The notes below the pieces were generated by a model that searched no databases, was not told the origin of the DNA, and worked only from the letters and a program-made list of their open reading frames with translations. This document shows, piece after piece, positions 11,927 through 23,692 of a stretch of 64,000 bases of DNA; position 1 is the first letter of the stretch; each line of letters opens with the position of its first letter. A program made the position numbers and the translations under genes. This stretch comes from Asterella californica (taxonomy: Eukaryota; Streptophyta; Marchantiopsida; Marchantiales; Aytoniaceae): NCBI GenBank assembly GCA_036924285.1, contig JAYKYS010000007.1:5704001-5768000 (forward strand). Reading direction: 5' to 3'.

Positions 11927-13429
11927 CCTTCCACTAATAAACACAAAAGCTTCATAACCTTCCGATTGATTTAAGAAAACTGACTAGTCTTCTACAGTTC
12001 TTTATTCTTAATCTGAGGATTTAGAACACAGATGGGGCTGTTTTAGCTTCAGACTAAAAGATATTTAGACAGTGCTTCCACTATATGTGGTAAAGTGGGC
12101 ATGCAAAGGATCAATGGAAGTAACAGATAAGACAATAATTGTATAGAACTAAAGTAAACCCCACATCAAGCGCTTCCAATTTAACTTCTGCACATAAATC
12201 TTAGTTTTATTCTCACACTAACGATAAATCAAGAGCTCATAAACATTACACAACGATTGGTTATTGACATCTAGCACGGAAGGCTTCTGAGTTGACAACC
12301 GTCTTGCTTCTCAAGCAATACTTCAAGAATTGGGTTTCCAACAGAAATTCTCTCACAAAACCTGTCCTGATTTCTCTCTCAAAAGTACTAAGCTTGATTT
12401 GATGATCCTAATTCTTCTCAAAGACTGTTAAACTTTCAATAATCCGTATTCTCGATAAAATTTCTTATCAAACTTACTCAATCATAAGTTGGCTCTCCTC
12501 AGCTTTCATACTATTCTCTTCTCTGATCTGTGGGTCTGGCGCAATCTCTTGTTCCTGGTGCGCTCTCTTCTCTGCTCTCTGGCTTCGGGTTTACAAATCT
12601 CCTTCTTTCTTATCTCTGGTTCCCGTCTCTAACTCTCAGCCCTGGGGTTCATGACTCGTTTAATCCTTTTTCTTTAAGTTTTTAGTCTCTTTTTCCGGAC
12701 CTTGTCCTCGTCGCATATACATATAATCACTGCACGAAGGTTTGGGGTTAAACAAAGTAAACGTCATTACAATCGTCCCAACCAACACAAAGAGCAGTTC
12801 TTTCACTAAACTACGATACCTGCAAAACAATGTTATGCAAAACACTTTCTCAACTCAGGGAGACACTACCTCATCCATGGTAACATCAAGCTCTTTCTCT
12901 CTGAGCTTTTATATCTAGCTCAATCTTTGAGCTATGCTCCATTATCGAGCATCAAACGAAGCTTTTGGACGAGACATAACTCTAGCTTCCAAGTGATGGA
13001 TTCGTCAAATTTTTTTAATCCACCTCTTTACTATGATACATCACAATAGCTTCATCTTAAACTTGATTGATATCAGATAGTCATGAACAATCAATAGATC
13101 ACAACTCCATCTTTAGACGAGCATACTGGTCAGATCTACTCGGTCTTAGTGCCTTAGGAGGGTCTTTCAACGTGACTCTTCTGACTTGATTCAATCCACC
13201 GCTTAGCTAAGAGAGACCAGTACAATCTGTCATCTCACAAAATGCCTACGTAGTGGTTCATAGAACTTGTATAGCGTTAAATCATGCAGGAACTCCCAAG
13301 CTTCACTTACCAATCTTGGAATTCTATCTATCCAACGACACAAATATTAAATAACAAGTTCTCCAACTCCATCTGGATTTAGTGATGATCTACTAACTCA
13401 ATCAACTCAAGATCATCAGTCCTCGATAA
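11927..13429. other. AT-rich repeat-like DNA, perhaps 3' part or LTR of the gypsy remnant
   Basis: No ORF of interest. The segment lies directly downstream, on the minus strand, of the gypsy integrase remnant, so its 3' non-coding region or LTR is the likeliest content. I could not find matching LTR ends in the window. Confidence 0.35.
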
Positions 13430-14290
13430 AGCTTCGAACACGAGATGTCATTTCTGATATGTTCTTGATAATGACTTTAACTCTTCACGAAATGCTTTCA
13501 AGTTAGATACATGAATGATATGTTGATAATGCTTCATACTAACTAGAAAATGTAACTTATATGTCACAAGGCCTAACTTCTGCTCAATAAAAATGGTCCT
13601 ACCCACTTGGGGAGAAGTTTCATAGCCGAATCCACACCAAGTGGTATTCTAAAGTTCATGGTTCGTAACCAGACTCTCTACCCTTTTTCAAATTGCACAT
13701 CTCGTCTACCATGATTTGCATATTTAACATACTGTTGTTGTACCTTCTCCATGTGTTTATTTACCTCTTGAAACATAGTACCTTGAACGCGTATGAAAGT
13801 CTCTAGATATGGAGGATCTCGGTTTGACCTTCTTATATTTTCATGTCCTTTGGTAGCTTAAGCTATAGGAGTCCAAGGTGCATGAGAACCACGATAAACC
13901 ACTTCAAATGGTTTACATCCAATGCTCGAATGCTTGATGTTGTTATATACAAATTCCATGAAGTCCAAGTGCTCACTTCAATCACTTTGATCTCGCATGA
14001 TATAATTTCTCAACCCTTACTCTACTATATATATAGTCCTTCATGTTTGTCCATCATTTCAAGATGATAAGAAAAATTAAATTTAGAGTAGTTCTCAGTC
14101 TCCGAAACAAATCTTTCCAGAACTCAACCACAAACCTCCTACTGAAATAATGTCCTTAGGCATATCATGATACAACATATTGTAGCTACCACTCTCGACA
14201 GGTGGCCTCAGCATTCCGGACTGTCTCCTATATAATAAAGCTCTGCTGGCTTCGCAAGTCTTTACGACCTTCTCCACTGACTCCCATCCG
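13430..14290 (-). pseudogene. Ty3/gypsy integrase remnant
   Basis: Conceptual minus-strand translation, across several frames, gives the gypsy integrase C-terminal half in the right order. It reads EHLDFMEFVYNNIKHSS, GCKPFEVVYRGS, then a helix with KVQQQYVKYANHGRRDVQFE, then KLLPKWVGPF. It ends with LGLVTYKLHFL..HIIHVSNLKAF, the SH3-like end that typically reads KLGPVAYRL...VFHVSLLKPF. Upstream (14095-14280) a degenerate zinc-binding region with C..C and GMLRPPVE is visible. Stops and frame changes make it non-functional. No RT, RNase H or LTR was identified, so it is a truncated fragment. Confidence 0.75.
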
Positions 14291-14448
14291 TCTCTCTAGT
14301 TACCATCTCGGTTAGGCCATTGCAATATTTTCTTCTCACCTCCCAAAAACAACTTCGCTTTTCCCCATCAATTTTTCTTTGCTCTGCTCTCTGACTGGTC
14401 AGCGGTTTCAGCTTCGTTACTTTTCTCCATGCTAGAGCGAAGAAACGC

Positions 14449-14495
14449 GACCCAATGAATAGCAAACGGATGGGAGGACCATCAAGCCTTACAAG
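14449..14495. repeat. Dispersed repeat copy shared with 45668-45721
   Basis: Both loci carry aacgcgac, then caatgaatagcaaacggatg, gga, ccatcaa and ccttaca in order, about 50 bp with only a few differences. Nothing else nearby is shared, so this is a short dispersed repeat or a SINE tail. Confidence 0.7.
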
Positions 14496-16824
14496 GTTTC
14501 TCCATGCCGGTCTGGCCCTTGCCCGTTACACTCTCTCTACATACCTTTCTTCTTCTTCGTAATCGCTTTGCGGGCTTCACCACTCGGCAAAATCTTCGAA
14601 ATTGCTGCAGAATTACGTGCACTACAGGTAACTATGACACTATAAGTACAGCATTCGGACACGCTTTAGCTGTCACCCATCTCTCTCTATTCCTTTTTCC
14701 ACTTCATCTGTTCCCTTCTCGATACCGTGGTCAGCTCCATTTTCCAGTTACACCTGAAGCGACGGCCCTTCACTTCCTCTTCATCTTTTTTCGCCCCCTT
14801 GGTAGCCTCCTTGTGTCGGACACTCGCCCCGTCGCATCCCTCTCAGCTGAACAAGGTTTGGAAACTCACCTAGCCAGGCGCTCGCTGACGTCACATTTTT
14901 GCTCATTTACACACAGGGTAGCTTCCTCAGAGAGATTGCCTCTTCCTTTGGCAGTTGCTACAACAAGGTCTCTTTACGGACGCCGTGGCTGCCAAAGTTG
15001 CTTCTACCTCTGGAGCATGCATGTTCTGTTGCTGCTCGATTGAGGACATTTGGCATGCCCTCTTTGCTTGTATCAGATGGTGGAAATTATGGGAAGATCT
15101 CCATGGCTCCTTCCCTTGCCTAGCTTCTCTTTTTCATCGCGTAACGCCGTCTCCACTATTCTTCGCGACTTATGCAACCTCCACCCCAGCATCTGGTTAC
15201 TCTCTGGGTTTTGATTCAAGCTACAAGGCTCTGCTGGAGATGTCAATGTGATTCTGGCAAACGACTTCTACAGTCCCCTGGCGTCTCCTTGTGCGAGTCG
15301 CCTCCAGCAAATGCAGGTTCACATCAACTGCACACAATCAACAAGACTCTGACCGTTGCAACCAGCACACTCCACTCTCCACACGACTGCATTACTAGCA
15401 CCTTTATGCAACCCCTCACCCCAGCATCTGGCTACTCTCTGGATTTTGATTCAAGCGACAAAGATCTGCTGGAGATATCTTTTTTAGTTCACAAAAAGCA
15501 AAAAGAGCAACAACTTATAATAATGCTGTTCCTTACTTGAGGTTAATACACAATGTTATTTCCAATATTAAAGTTGCATTCATCCTAGATGATCGAAAGC
15601 AGTTATAAAAATTAAACATAGTATATTATCACGACGGCCAAGATCTCATTTCCCAATAAAACTACCGAAAGTAGTCACAAATATTAGAAACATATTCTGT
15701 AACAGACGACAAAGAACTCATTTTCCAGTTCTCTCCAAAATTTAAGTTACGCGAACAACGCATATCACTTTCTCCTTATGCTAGGAACACATGTTGCATG
15801 CGTATTTTCTCCATCTTCTTACATAATAAAAACATCTGTAATAAAATCTGTAATTAATTAATTCTGTAACCAGTTTTGCCTTTGATGTTATATTGTATAT
15901 AAGTCATGACAGGACAGTTTTTCTAAAGTTCTAGACTTCGTGCGTCGCAGTTCATATTTCGAACTCTCTACCACGCTAAGAACAGTAAAACAACTTTTTT
16001 AACATGAAGTTATATTTAAAATAATAAATTTTTTATTTTCCCACTAGCTTGATAAACGACATACTTTTATTCTAAACGACTAATAGTCCCTTAATTTTAT
16101 ATATACAACTAAAACAGACTTATTCCTTTTACAAAAACCACGAGATACCGAAGAACAAAGACAGCCAACCTCTCCAAATTTTCTCACTCTCCAACTATCA
16201 CTTGCCTCTTCTAAAAGTTCTTCGGTATTCCGCAGTGCACCTTAGATGCATATTTTTCATGAGTAAAAAAGGTTCTTCCTGCCGGGATACATAATCTGCC
16301 TGGGATACATGTTATGTTCTTCATGCTCGCACTCCTAACTTGGTTTAACTGCACGTGTTTTACTTACATTTTGTAGTTTCATTTTTAGTTTAGATGAAAC
16401 CGAAACCAAAATCTAGCATGACCATCGGTACGCAATAGATGTCATTCATTTACTAAAGACTAGAAGAGTAGAAAGCAATTTCGCGCTCGCAAATACTTAA
16501 TTCAGTTAATCTGACAAATACAACTTCTTCTCGAAAATTATTGTCAAAACCATAAATCATTTACAAAGGTACCTCACTTCTCCCCCGTCGTTTTACTTCC
16601 CTGGTACTTGAAATTGACCGGCCGTACCCGTTTACACAGACATGTTCAATCAATCAGCGACCGATCACTCTTTATATCCGTGGGATCAATCAATCTGAAA
16701 TCAAAGCGTTCAACATGCCTGCAGTCTGACATGTAGTCGTTGACAGTCTCTCGTGCAGCACTAGCATTGGATGATGCACATCTGGGAACTGCATTACTTA
16801 CGTGACAACGCATACAGGCAACAC
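14496..16824. other. Non-coding/repeat DNA
   Basis: A 179-codon ORF (14504-15043) has no recognisable motif. After a duplicated block (15171-15480), 15.5-16.8 kb is AT-rich with no genes seen. Confidence 0.4.
15171..15480. repeat. Duplicated ~75-bp block, spacing about 232 bp
   Basis: Both copies (about 15171-15243 and 15403-15476) share ttatgcaacc, ccccagcatctgg, tactctctgg, ttttgattcaagc and ctgctggagat in order, with scattered substitutions. The 160 bp between them are not obviously repeated. Confidence 0.8.
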
Positions 16825-16825
16825 G

Positions 16826-17028
16826 TTAACTCTACTCATATTAATTACACTGCCGTGCAGTGTAATAGTGATATATCGTGATTTACCACTTCATCGGACG
16901 ATCAAGATTCATGCAGAGTCGCACGACGTCAATTAATAGTAATAGTGATATATCGTGATTTACCACTTCATCGGACGATCAAGATTCATGCAGAGTCGCA
17001 CGACGTCAATTAATAGGAGTAGAGTTAA
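16826..17028. mobile_element. MITE-like element with 22-bp TIRs and TTAA flanks
   Basis: GTTAACTCTACTC at 16825-16837 begins a 22-bp terminal repeat whose inverted partner ends at 17029; 21 of 22 positions match. TTAA stands outside both arms (16826-16829 and 17025-17028), as in piggyBac-type target sites. Inside lie a perfect 10-bp hairpin (ATTACACTGC/GCAGTGTAAT, 16844-16866) and a perfect 77-bp tandem duplication (16862-16938, 16939-17015). There is no coding capacity. The TTAA overlaps a GTTAAC palindrome, so the exact target duplication is uncertain. Confidence 0.7.
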
Positions 17029-17219
17029 CTCTAAGTGCATACAGGTGTATCGTATATCCGGAACTCCGAGTACATGCAAGTCCTGTCTAAGAAGACGTCA
17101 CCTATATTGCCAATTCATGCTACATTCACTCGCTCTGCAGAGTCCGAAGTCCGTCACTTTTCGTGTATTAATGACCCAATAGATGCCCACAAGTGGGCTA
17201 TAAAATGAATGGTGGGGGC

Positions 17220-18971
17220 CTAAGCCTCCTTCAGCTGAGTAACCTTAGTGATGTAGTCCTTCATGGCCTCCTCCTTCGATTTGCCTGTTCATTTACGTCA
17301 TGTACGAGGCATATGACGTCGTCAGAAAATTCGGAAAGACACTACTTGAGCCAGACATGGAGATGCTTGCTCGTTATGGTCCTGTTACATCTGAGCAAAA
17401 AGCTTCGATATTTAGAATACAGAATTTACACACCTTCAACGGCCTTCCAGGCATCCCACTTGTACTTCCCTTTGAGGTCGAACATACCAGGACGAGCTGA
17501 TAAAGACAAAATCAGAACCAATCAGCTGTTGACAACGTTGCAATACATAAATTTCCGGCATACAGAATGTAGAGAACTTTGCCTCTGGCGTTCGTGGGCG
17601 AAAATTGTCACAGCATTTCTGGCTTCGGCCCAGGAAGATCAGAGCGTGCGAATTAACACTTACCGGTGTTTACTTTCCCGACGGTTCCTGTCTTGTACAG
17701 ACCGTACAAAATGAGCTTGTCCTCGTCAGTAGTCGCGGCTGGCAGAGTCAAAGCGTCCTTGGCAGCTTTCTCAAAATCCTCCTGCAGCCAAATAATGCAC
17801 TTAATGGTGCTGAGAAATGACCAAGACTATTATTACTGCAACAGAAACCCGCAAGGCAAACGCTGCTCCACAAGAAGAGGACCGACAGTGGTAGCAAACA
17901 TGGGAACGGTAGGTGACCTCTAAACCAGTAGTTTCTTATAGCAAGGAGAACTCCAATCAACTGGCTTACCACAGAGGGTAACACGTTCAACAATCGACAA
18001 TGATCGTGGTAGCAACAATTACAACTCCTAAGCTTTGCCATCCCCTTCACCAAAGCGACCACTAAATCGACCAGATCCGCGGTATGGTCTTGAGAACAAT
18101 TCCGATCTACACGGTGTGGCCCATGCTTCCACACTCACTAAGCTAAACATAACCATAATGAAACAGGCGGAGGCAGATGAAAGGACAGCACACCCCAGGC
18201 TCGAACTTGTGAGTTCTTGAACCCGCGGCTGCAGCGCAACGGGAAAGAAAGAAACTACAACGTATGACGATGCAAGCTGAAGAGAGAGAACGATCACCAA
18301 CAGTACATCATGCACTCATGTGCAGTCACGGACGTAAAAGGACGAGTGGACATGAAGCCAGTAGCCAAGAAACTCGTCGAGATGTGTAACGATCGTTCTT
18401 ACGACACTCAGCGGCATGTACACATGCCACAACACGTCAGCCAGACACAATTAAACCACATAGTGCTCAGATTCGGATCAGTTCAATAAAGAAGGAAGAT
18501 TTGGTCTGTTCTGAAAGTTCATGCTTACCCCACGAAGCATGAACTTTCAGAACAGACCAAATCGGCGAACTCATGCCTAGTCTCCATAACCTTTCAAGAG
18601 ATGCACCAACCGCGCTCAAGATAAAGAAAGATACAACAAACTGGGATCGATCACATAAGAAAAACACAGCCTCTCACGAAGGATGCGAAATTCGAACCAT
18701 AGCGAAACACCAAAATTAACCCAACTCTACAAAAATTCACCAAGGTAACCGTCGCGTCAGGCACCTGGCCGGGGAAAATGAGGCAGCCAATTACATTTCA
18801 AGACACTACTATCCAACGATCTACAGGGGTTAAGGAAGCTCCATGGCCAGGGAGAACGAAAAGTGCGAAACGAACATAACGACGACGAATCAATTTCAAG
18901 GAACCAGACATACAATCTCGTGGTCCAGACAAACCAGGCAGAACGATGGCACAATTTACCTCTAGACCCAT
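17220..18971 (-). CDS. Acyl-CoA-binding protein, small cytosolic type (ACBP)
   Basis: The protein binds and carries long-chain acyl-CoA esters. Four exons are 18960-18971, 17664-17781, 17434-17496 and 17220-17284 (minus strand). Phases match at every junction (0, 1, 1), giving 85 residues, the usual size of 10-kDa ACBPs. Exon 1 encodes only MGLE. Exon 2 begins EDFEKAAKDALTLP and contains the acyl-CoA-site block LILYGLYK. Exon 3 has ARPGMFDLKGKYKWDAWKA, the hallmark RPGMF...KWDAW motif. Exon 4 ends EAMKDYITKVTQLKEA. Splice sites are GTAAAT/ctgcag, GTAAGT/ttatcag and GTGTGT/gaacag. Intron 1 is 1178 nt and carries a 29-bp perfect hairpin. A TTTAAATT box near 19100 is a possible TATA. There is no signal peptide or membrane anchor. 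Confidence 0.92.
18498..18563. repeat. Perfect 29-bp inverted repeat within ACBP intron 1
   Basis: The arms at 18498-18526 and 18535-18563 are exact reverse complements around the 8-nt loop accccacg. The left arm begins gatttggtctgttctg. The ACBP primary transcript would fold it as a hairpin. Confidence 0.95.
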
Positions 18972-19109
18972 AGCTGAAGACGGCCGATCGCGAGAACGAA
19001 CAAAACAGCGCGAGCGAATTGACGAGGGTAGAGGGAAGGGGCCGTGAGCTGCTGACAATTTCTGAATCGCTCTAGTGCGTAAGTGCCACCAGTCCCTAGC
19101 CAATTTAAA

Positions 19110-20141
19110 GACCTACGCACGCGCCACGCTCTACGCTCCTGTCTGTCGTTGTTTCAATCTTCGTTTCGTCCGGATCTACGGCCACCGTACGTTCCGCCGA
19201 TGATCCCCTCGATTGTTCCTCGTCGACCATGACGCTCCACTGCACAGGCCATCCACCACATCCAACTCTGTTCATTTCCCATGAACGTCGTTGGGCAGGA
19301 CCGTCCAGAACTACGTCGTTGAAAGCCATGAAAAGAGAGGTTGGACACCGACAAGGAACATGCCACTTGAAGTTATTAAAATGTACTGTTTTATGCTCAA
19401 AGGGACAGGACTCCACTTCTGATCTTTCCAATAGGTCCATTTATTAGGGGATCCCAAGACTGTGGCACAATCCAAAACTGACTTGCGGTACAAATATGGT
19501 AGCACCTGGATGCTTTCTTATTTGCTCATATTTGCTCATTTCTTATTTGCCTAAACCTTTATTGCCTCTCCCATCTGAACATAAAAGAGTGCAGCGAGCT
19601 TAAGTGGCGGAAGGGTTAAGAAATGAGTTAATGTCTGGATTAAATTCATGTGTTTTGTCAGCAGTCTATCAGACTTATGGTGCCAGTAGGTACTTGGTTT
19701 ATTGGTTATGTATATTTTTAAGCAACTTAGTATAGAAACTGTATGTAACACTTGTATCCTTTTTGATAAAATAAAAAGAGCAAAAATTTAGCAAAGTTGA
19801 TAGAGCATGCTTATTCATCATTGGTTGTGAGAAGATCATATCATGAAATTATGATGTATCGAACATAAAGAGTACAGGAAAACACCTCAAAATAAACACC
19901 TCAAAATAATTCAGATTTGCGACCATCTTCTATAGCAAGTGAAGTGCTTGAAACACGACTAAAGATATTTCAGTCATGCCTTCAGCCGCCTGCAGTTTAA
20001 CTTATGACGATCACGTTTCGAAATCGACAGAAATGTGAACCCACGTCCAACAAAAGTACCAAATATGCATCCAAAGTGGACGGTTTGAGAGGAGTCACAA
20101 GTGGACAATCTGGAAATACGAGATGTTAAAGTTTGGTGTTT
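19110..20141. other. Upstream flank of ACBP; no recognised gene
   Basis: A 111-codon minus ORF ends just upstream of the ACBP promoter (19105-19440) without known motifs. A short direct repeat (aaacacctcaaaata) occurs twice near 19879-19906. The remainder is AT-rich and featureless. Confidence 0.4.
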
Positions 20142-20420
20142 GCACTGGAGCGTCCGTCATATCTTCCGCTCGCGTTAAAATTTGAACGTCTCTCGTAGAG
20201 ATGGCCGTGCCATCCTTCCACGTTTAAATTAATTTTGCTTCTTGTTGTGTTACTCTAGTTCTTTCTACCAAGATCTCTTTAGATGTTGCTTGCTGGTTCG
20301 CACTAACGTCCGTCATACAGGTGGTCGTGCCATCCATTCGTGTTTAAATTCATTTTCGCTTCTCGCTTCTTACTCTAGTTCTTTCTACTGAGTTCTTTCA
20401 ATATTGTTCGCTGTCGTATG
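20142..20420. repeat. Imperfect tandem duplication of about 150 bp
   Basis: Two copies start near 20142 and 20300. They share cgtccgtcat, tggtcgtgccatcc or a close variant, cgtttaaatt, attttcgctt-like sequence and actctagttctttctac in order. The array lies just upstream of the HUH-like coding region. Confidence 0.7.
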
Positions 20421-20721
20421 TCAGTACACGGCCTTGTCTTCTCTTTTGCTGCCGCTGTGTGTGTCGCTATCGCTATCTTATTCCTTCGCTTCTGTCACAG
20501 CAGCAAAAATCTCCACTTTTGTCCGGGAGCAGCGATCGTGGCACACCTCGGACTATGTGTCAGCTTTTCACGTCTTACACTCTTGGTACCTATCCCATAC
20601 TTCGAACATCATTTTCATGTTCTTTGTGCTCGCGTTTCTCGTTATGGTCCATTCTTCTTGTTTCTAGAAAGAGCAGGAAGAGATCCATGATGCTTGATGA
20701 AGAAATTGATACTGTGGGACG

Positions 20722-22273
20722 TTGCTTTTTAGTATCCTTCTAGCAATGTCCTACAGAATAGACTACGGAACTGAGGCCGTGGGAATAGATAAAGATCTAG
20801 ACTCGAGCTCTGCTAGCATCCACACCTATGTAGTCTCTATTGCATTCGAAGCGGAGGAGCAGAAAACTTTGCACATCGACCAAGACTCTCCAGGCAGCGA
20901 CCATGAAACTTTACAGATCTCCGAAGGCTCTCCACGATTTGCTTACATGTCTGCCCAGAAACCTATGATAAGTTTTAATGATTCTGCTTTACTGCTAACA
21001 CTTACCTATTGTTATCTAATGTTGCAGTTTTCTAATGATTGCTCTTCTTTCCTCATCAAATTCGATTACGTAAAAATCGAGAAGACTTGTGTCCCTTGCC
21101 GTATACATCACGTTCCACTTCGTACCCTGACAAGTCTTTTTCATTTTTTTGGCTACTCTCTTGACAAGTCTTGTCTCTACTTACAAGACATGTGCTGATA
21201 GACAAATATATTCCACTGTGTACAGTCTTTTTCGTTCCACCGCCTTGCCTTGCATTTGCACGTATTTAGATCATTGTATCTACGGCTATCTATACCATCA
21301 CCATATCACCTTTGATCATTTAGATGTCCCTTCGGAGACAGACGAGAGCCAAGAGATCCAATCTGGAGGTCTCAATGATTGTGTGTAAGACGAGGGTGGA
21401 CTTGACACTAACTTGTTCTCGTTGCTTACAGATTTCCTTCACAAGCAATGTCTATCCGGTTTGTTCTTTGTAGAACGAGGTGGAACACTTCTACATCTCC
21501 ACTTTCAAGATGTAATTTGCATCTACGCCAAATTTATCATAGAAGTGAAAAAACAAATAGTCAATACCTTGGGATGGTACTCGAAACGACTGGTAGATAG
21601 CGAGGTCTACGTGAAACAATTGTCTAACAGGGGCCTACATACTTTTGTAGGAATGGTTCGCTCTTGCCTCAAGGATCAAAATGAACAGCATCATCACGTG
21701 AGTATGGAAAATATTACTGAGAGCATGATCTCCGATGACCTAGAGCTTTTTACACTTTTGGGTGTTGCAAAGACAAAGAACTGCATGAAACTGACATACG
21801 TCAATATTCTGCCTAGGGCCTTACAATTCAATCGGTACAAGAGCACACATCCACTTTCTAACACATTTCTCCGTTGCTTGCGTTCGATGTTTGCGTCAGA
21901 GAAATATACAACGTCTCCGCTGTGACTGTTGCAAGCGAGATTGAGAAAACGACGGATAGAATCACTTTGGAAATGCTATCTGAGGTCATAAAGTGTTACA
22001 CCAAAAGACGTTGATAACATTTTTTCTAGTCATCATTGCTCTCATTGCAAGCGTAGATACTATGGAAGCGGTGCCGATCTTCTTGCAAACATGAACAACG
22101 TCAACTCGATAGACGGTAACGACTGTGGACAAGATCAAGAAGGTGTTGATGACAAACAGCACACATTTAACGGACAAGCAAATCACTTCGAAGAGGCACT
22201 CGACTACATGCTCTTGACATACGCGATGTTGAGAAGCATTGGCTCCGATAAAAGTCTTTCGATAAATGTTTAG
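20722..22273 (+). pseudogene. HUH-endonuclease (Replitron-like) transposon remnant
   Basis: The key exon (from about 21431 to 21925) encodes GLFFVERGGTLLHLHFQDV. HLH is an HUH-type metal-binding motif. Next come LGW, then LHTFVGMVRSCLKDQNEQHH, then ILPRALQFNRYKSTHP and a C-terminal block with KYTTSPL. This order resembles rolling-circle HUH proteins of eukaryotic Replitron-type transposons as I recall them. The preceding exon (within 21149-21378) joins through an intron of about 47-51 nt that has a CTAAC branch-like motif and ends ttgcttacag. Downstream, CSHCKRRYYGSGADLL near 22035-22090 looks like a zinc ribbon. A TGA at 21923 follows SPL where I would expect Trp, and the residue I would expect to be the catalytic Tyr is Ser (MVRSC). 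The exons at 20722-21198 are uncertain. The family call is partly from memory. Confidence 0.5.
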
Positions 22274-22279
22274 TCCATC

Positions 22280-23692
22280 ATGACCATAACCTCAGACAAG
22301 TATGTGCAGAACGTCTTTCACTATACTACAATGTGATTACGCGAAGCTAAGCTAGTAGAATGTGGAACAATGTAATAGAAAAGATTTGATAGTAAAATAT
22401 TTCCGAACGCAAACGAGGTCCATCAAAAGCCCAATGCTGCACAGCAGAATCCACACTACACTCCCATTGACCTCACTGGAAAATATTTCCTAGTCCCAAA
22501 AAATAAAGCCTGCTGAACAACAACCAAACGCTTCTAGAGCCGTTCAAAAGAGCAGATTTGAATGCAGCTTTAGAAAGACAAACATTTGATTCTAGATGGA
22601 TCAAATAGATTACTAATCATAATTGTTCCTTGAGGAGCAATGCATATTCACACTCTTCCAAGTTCAGAAGGAGGGAAATATGCAAGCTCTTTACTTTATA
22701 TCTTAATCTTTCCTTTGTGAAGGGTTAGGTTATAAATTTAAGCACTTGAATTAAAAATATTTTCACTTGTCAAAGGCAGAGATATTTATACAAGGGGAAA
22801 GATATGCTAACATAATTTGCTTATGGGTTTTGTTACTATCGTAGCTAAGTGTAATGAAGTTTATTACATTCAATAAAAAGTTTTAATTTAGTCATCAAAA
22901 TTTAAAACTTTGAATACAGTAAGATAAATTATCACAATTTGTCCTCCTCTCTAGAATGTATTTTCCAAAGCAGTCGAGCATCAGCCTTCCTCGTAAGTAT
23001 TCATCGTTGCCTAATGTATTTTAAATACATTCACTAACTTCTCTCAAGTCATGGACACTTGTTAGTCAATTATATGTGATTATATTCTGGGTTGTGGTAC
23101 CGTCTCTCTTCTTCTTCTCCTCGATCAGAAGTGCACTTCGGATTCTTTAGATGTTCAACATGAAACATTATTATCGATGAGGTTTAGACTACTCGCACTT
23201 TAGGCTAAATGCATCATCTCATTACAATAGACACTATTGCTTTTTTCTTCTCTTTAGTAAGTTATTCTGTGCCCTGAGTATTTCAATTTCACTTTAGCAC
23301 ACCTACCGTCTTGAACGGAAGCTCTTACTCAGTAGGTCACGAAACTCACAACGCTAACTTGCAAATCACAATCACAAGTTAGCATCCATGCACACGTTAC
23401 ATCCTTGAACATCTTTAATCTTGTGTTTCATCATGTAAGTCATCTAATCGAAGTGATCTCTACAGTCATAATGATTCCATGCTTGAGACATCCACCACTT
23501 TCTGCTGAAAGATGAGACTCAATCGTGCAAATGAACCCAAGGTTTGAAACTCCTCAACTTACCATACAGACTTTGTGTAACTTCGTGATCCTCTGAAGGT
23601 GGAACATCACGAAAGTAAGTAAATATAGATTCTAATGAGTCATGAAGTGTGAAGATAACTTGTGTTCGATTGGGTCATCAAAATTTGAAGTA
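22280..23692. other. AT-rich intergenic DNA
   Basis: No ORF or RNA gene was recognised. One arm of the dispersed motif GAAGGGTTAGGTTATAAATT occurs near 22718-22738, related to the motifs at 0.5 and 50.8-51.3 kb. Confidence 0.5.

Noticed and set aside
14504..15043. 179-codon plus ORF
   Set aside because: No motif, unusual Leu/Phe/Ser-rich composition, no promoter or splice context, and it lies in repeat DNA.
19105..19440. 111-codon minus ORF upstream of ACBP
   Set aside because: No known motif and no splice or promoter support; it overlaps the region needed for the ACBP promoter. Could be a chance ORF.
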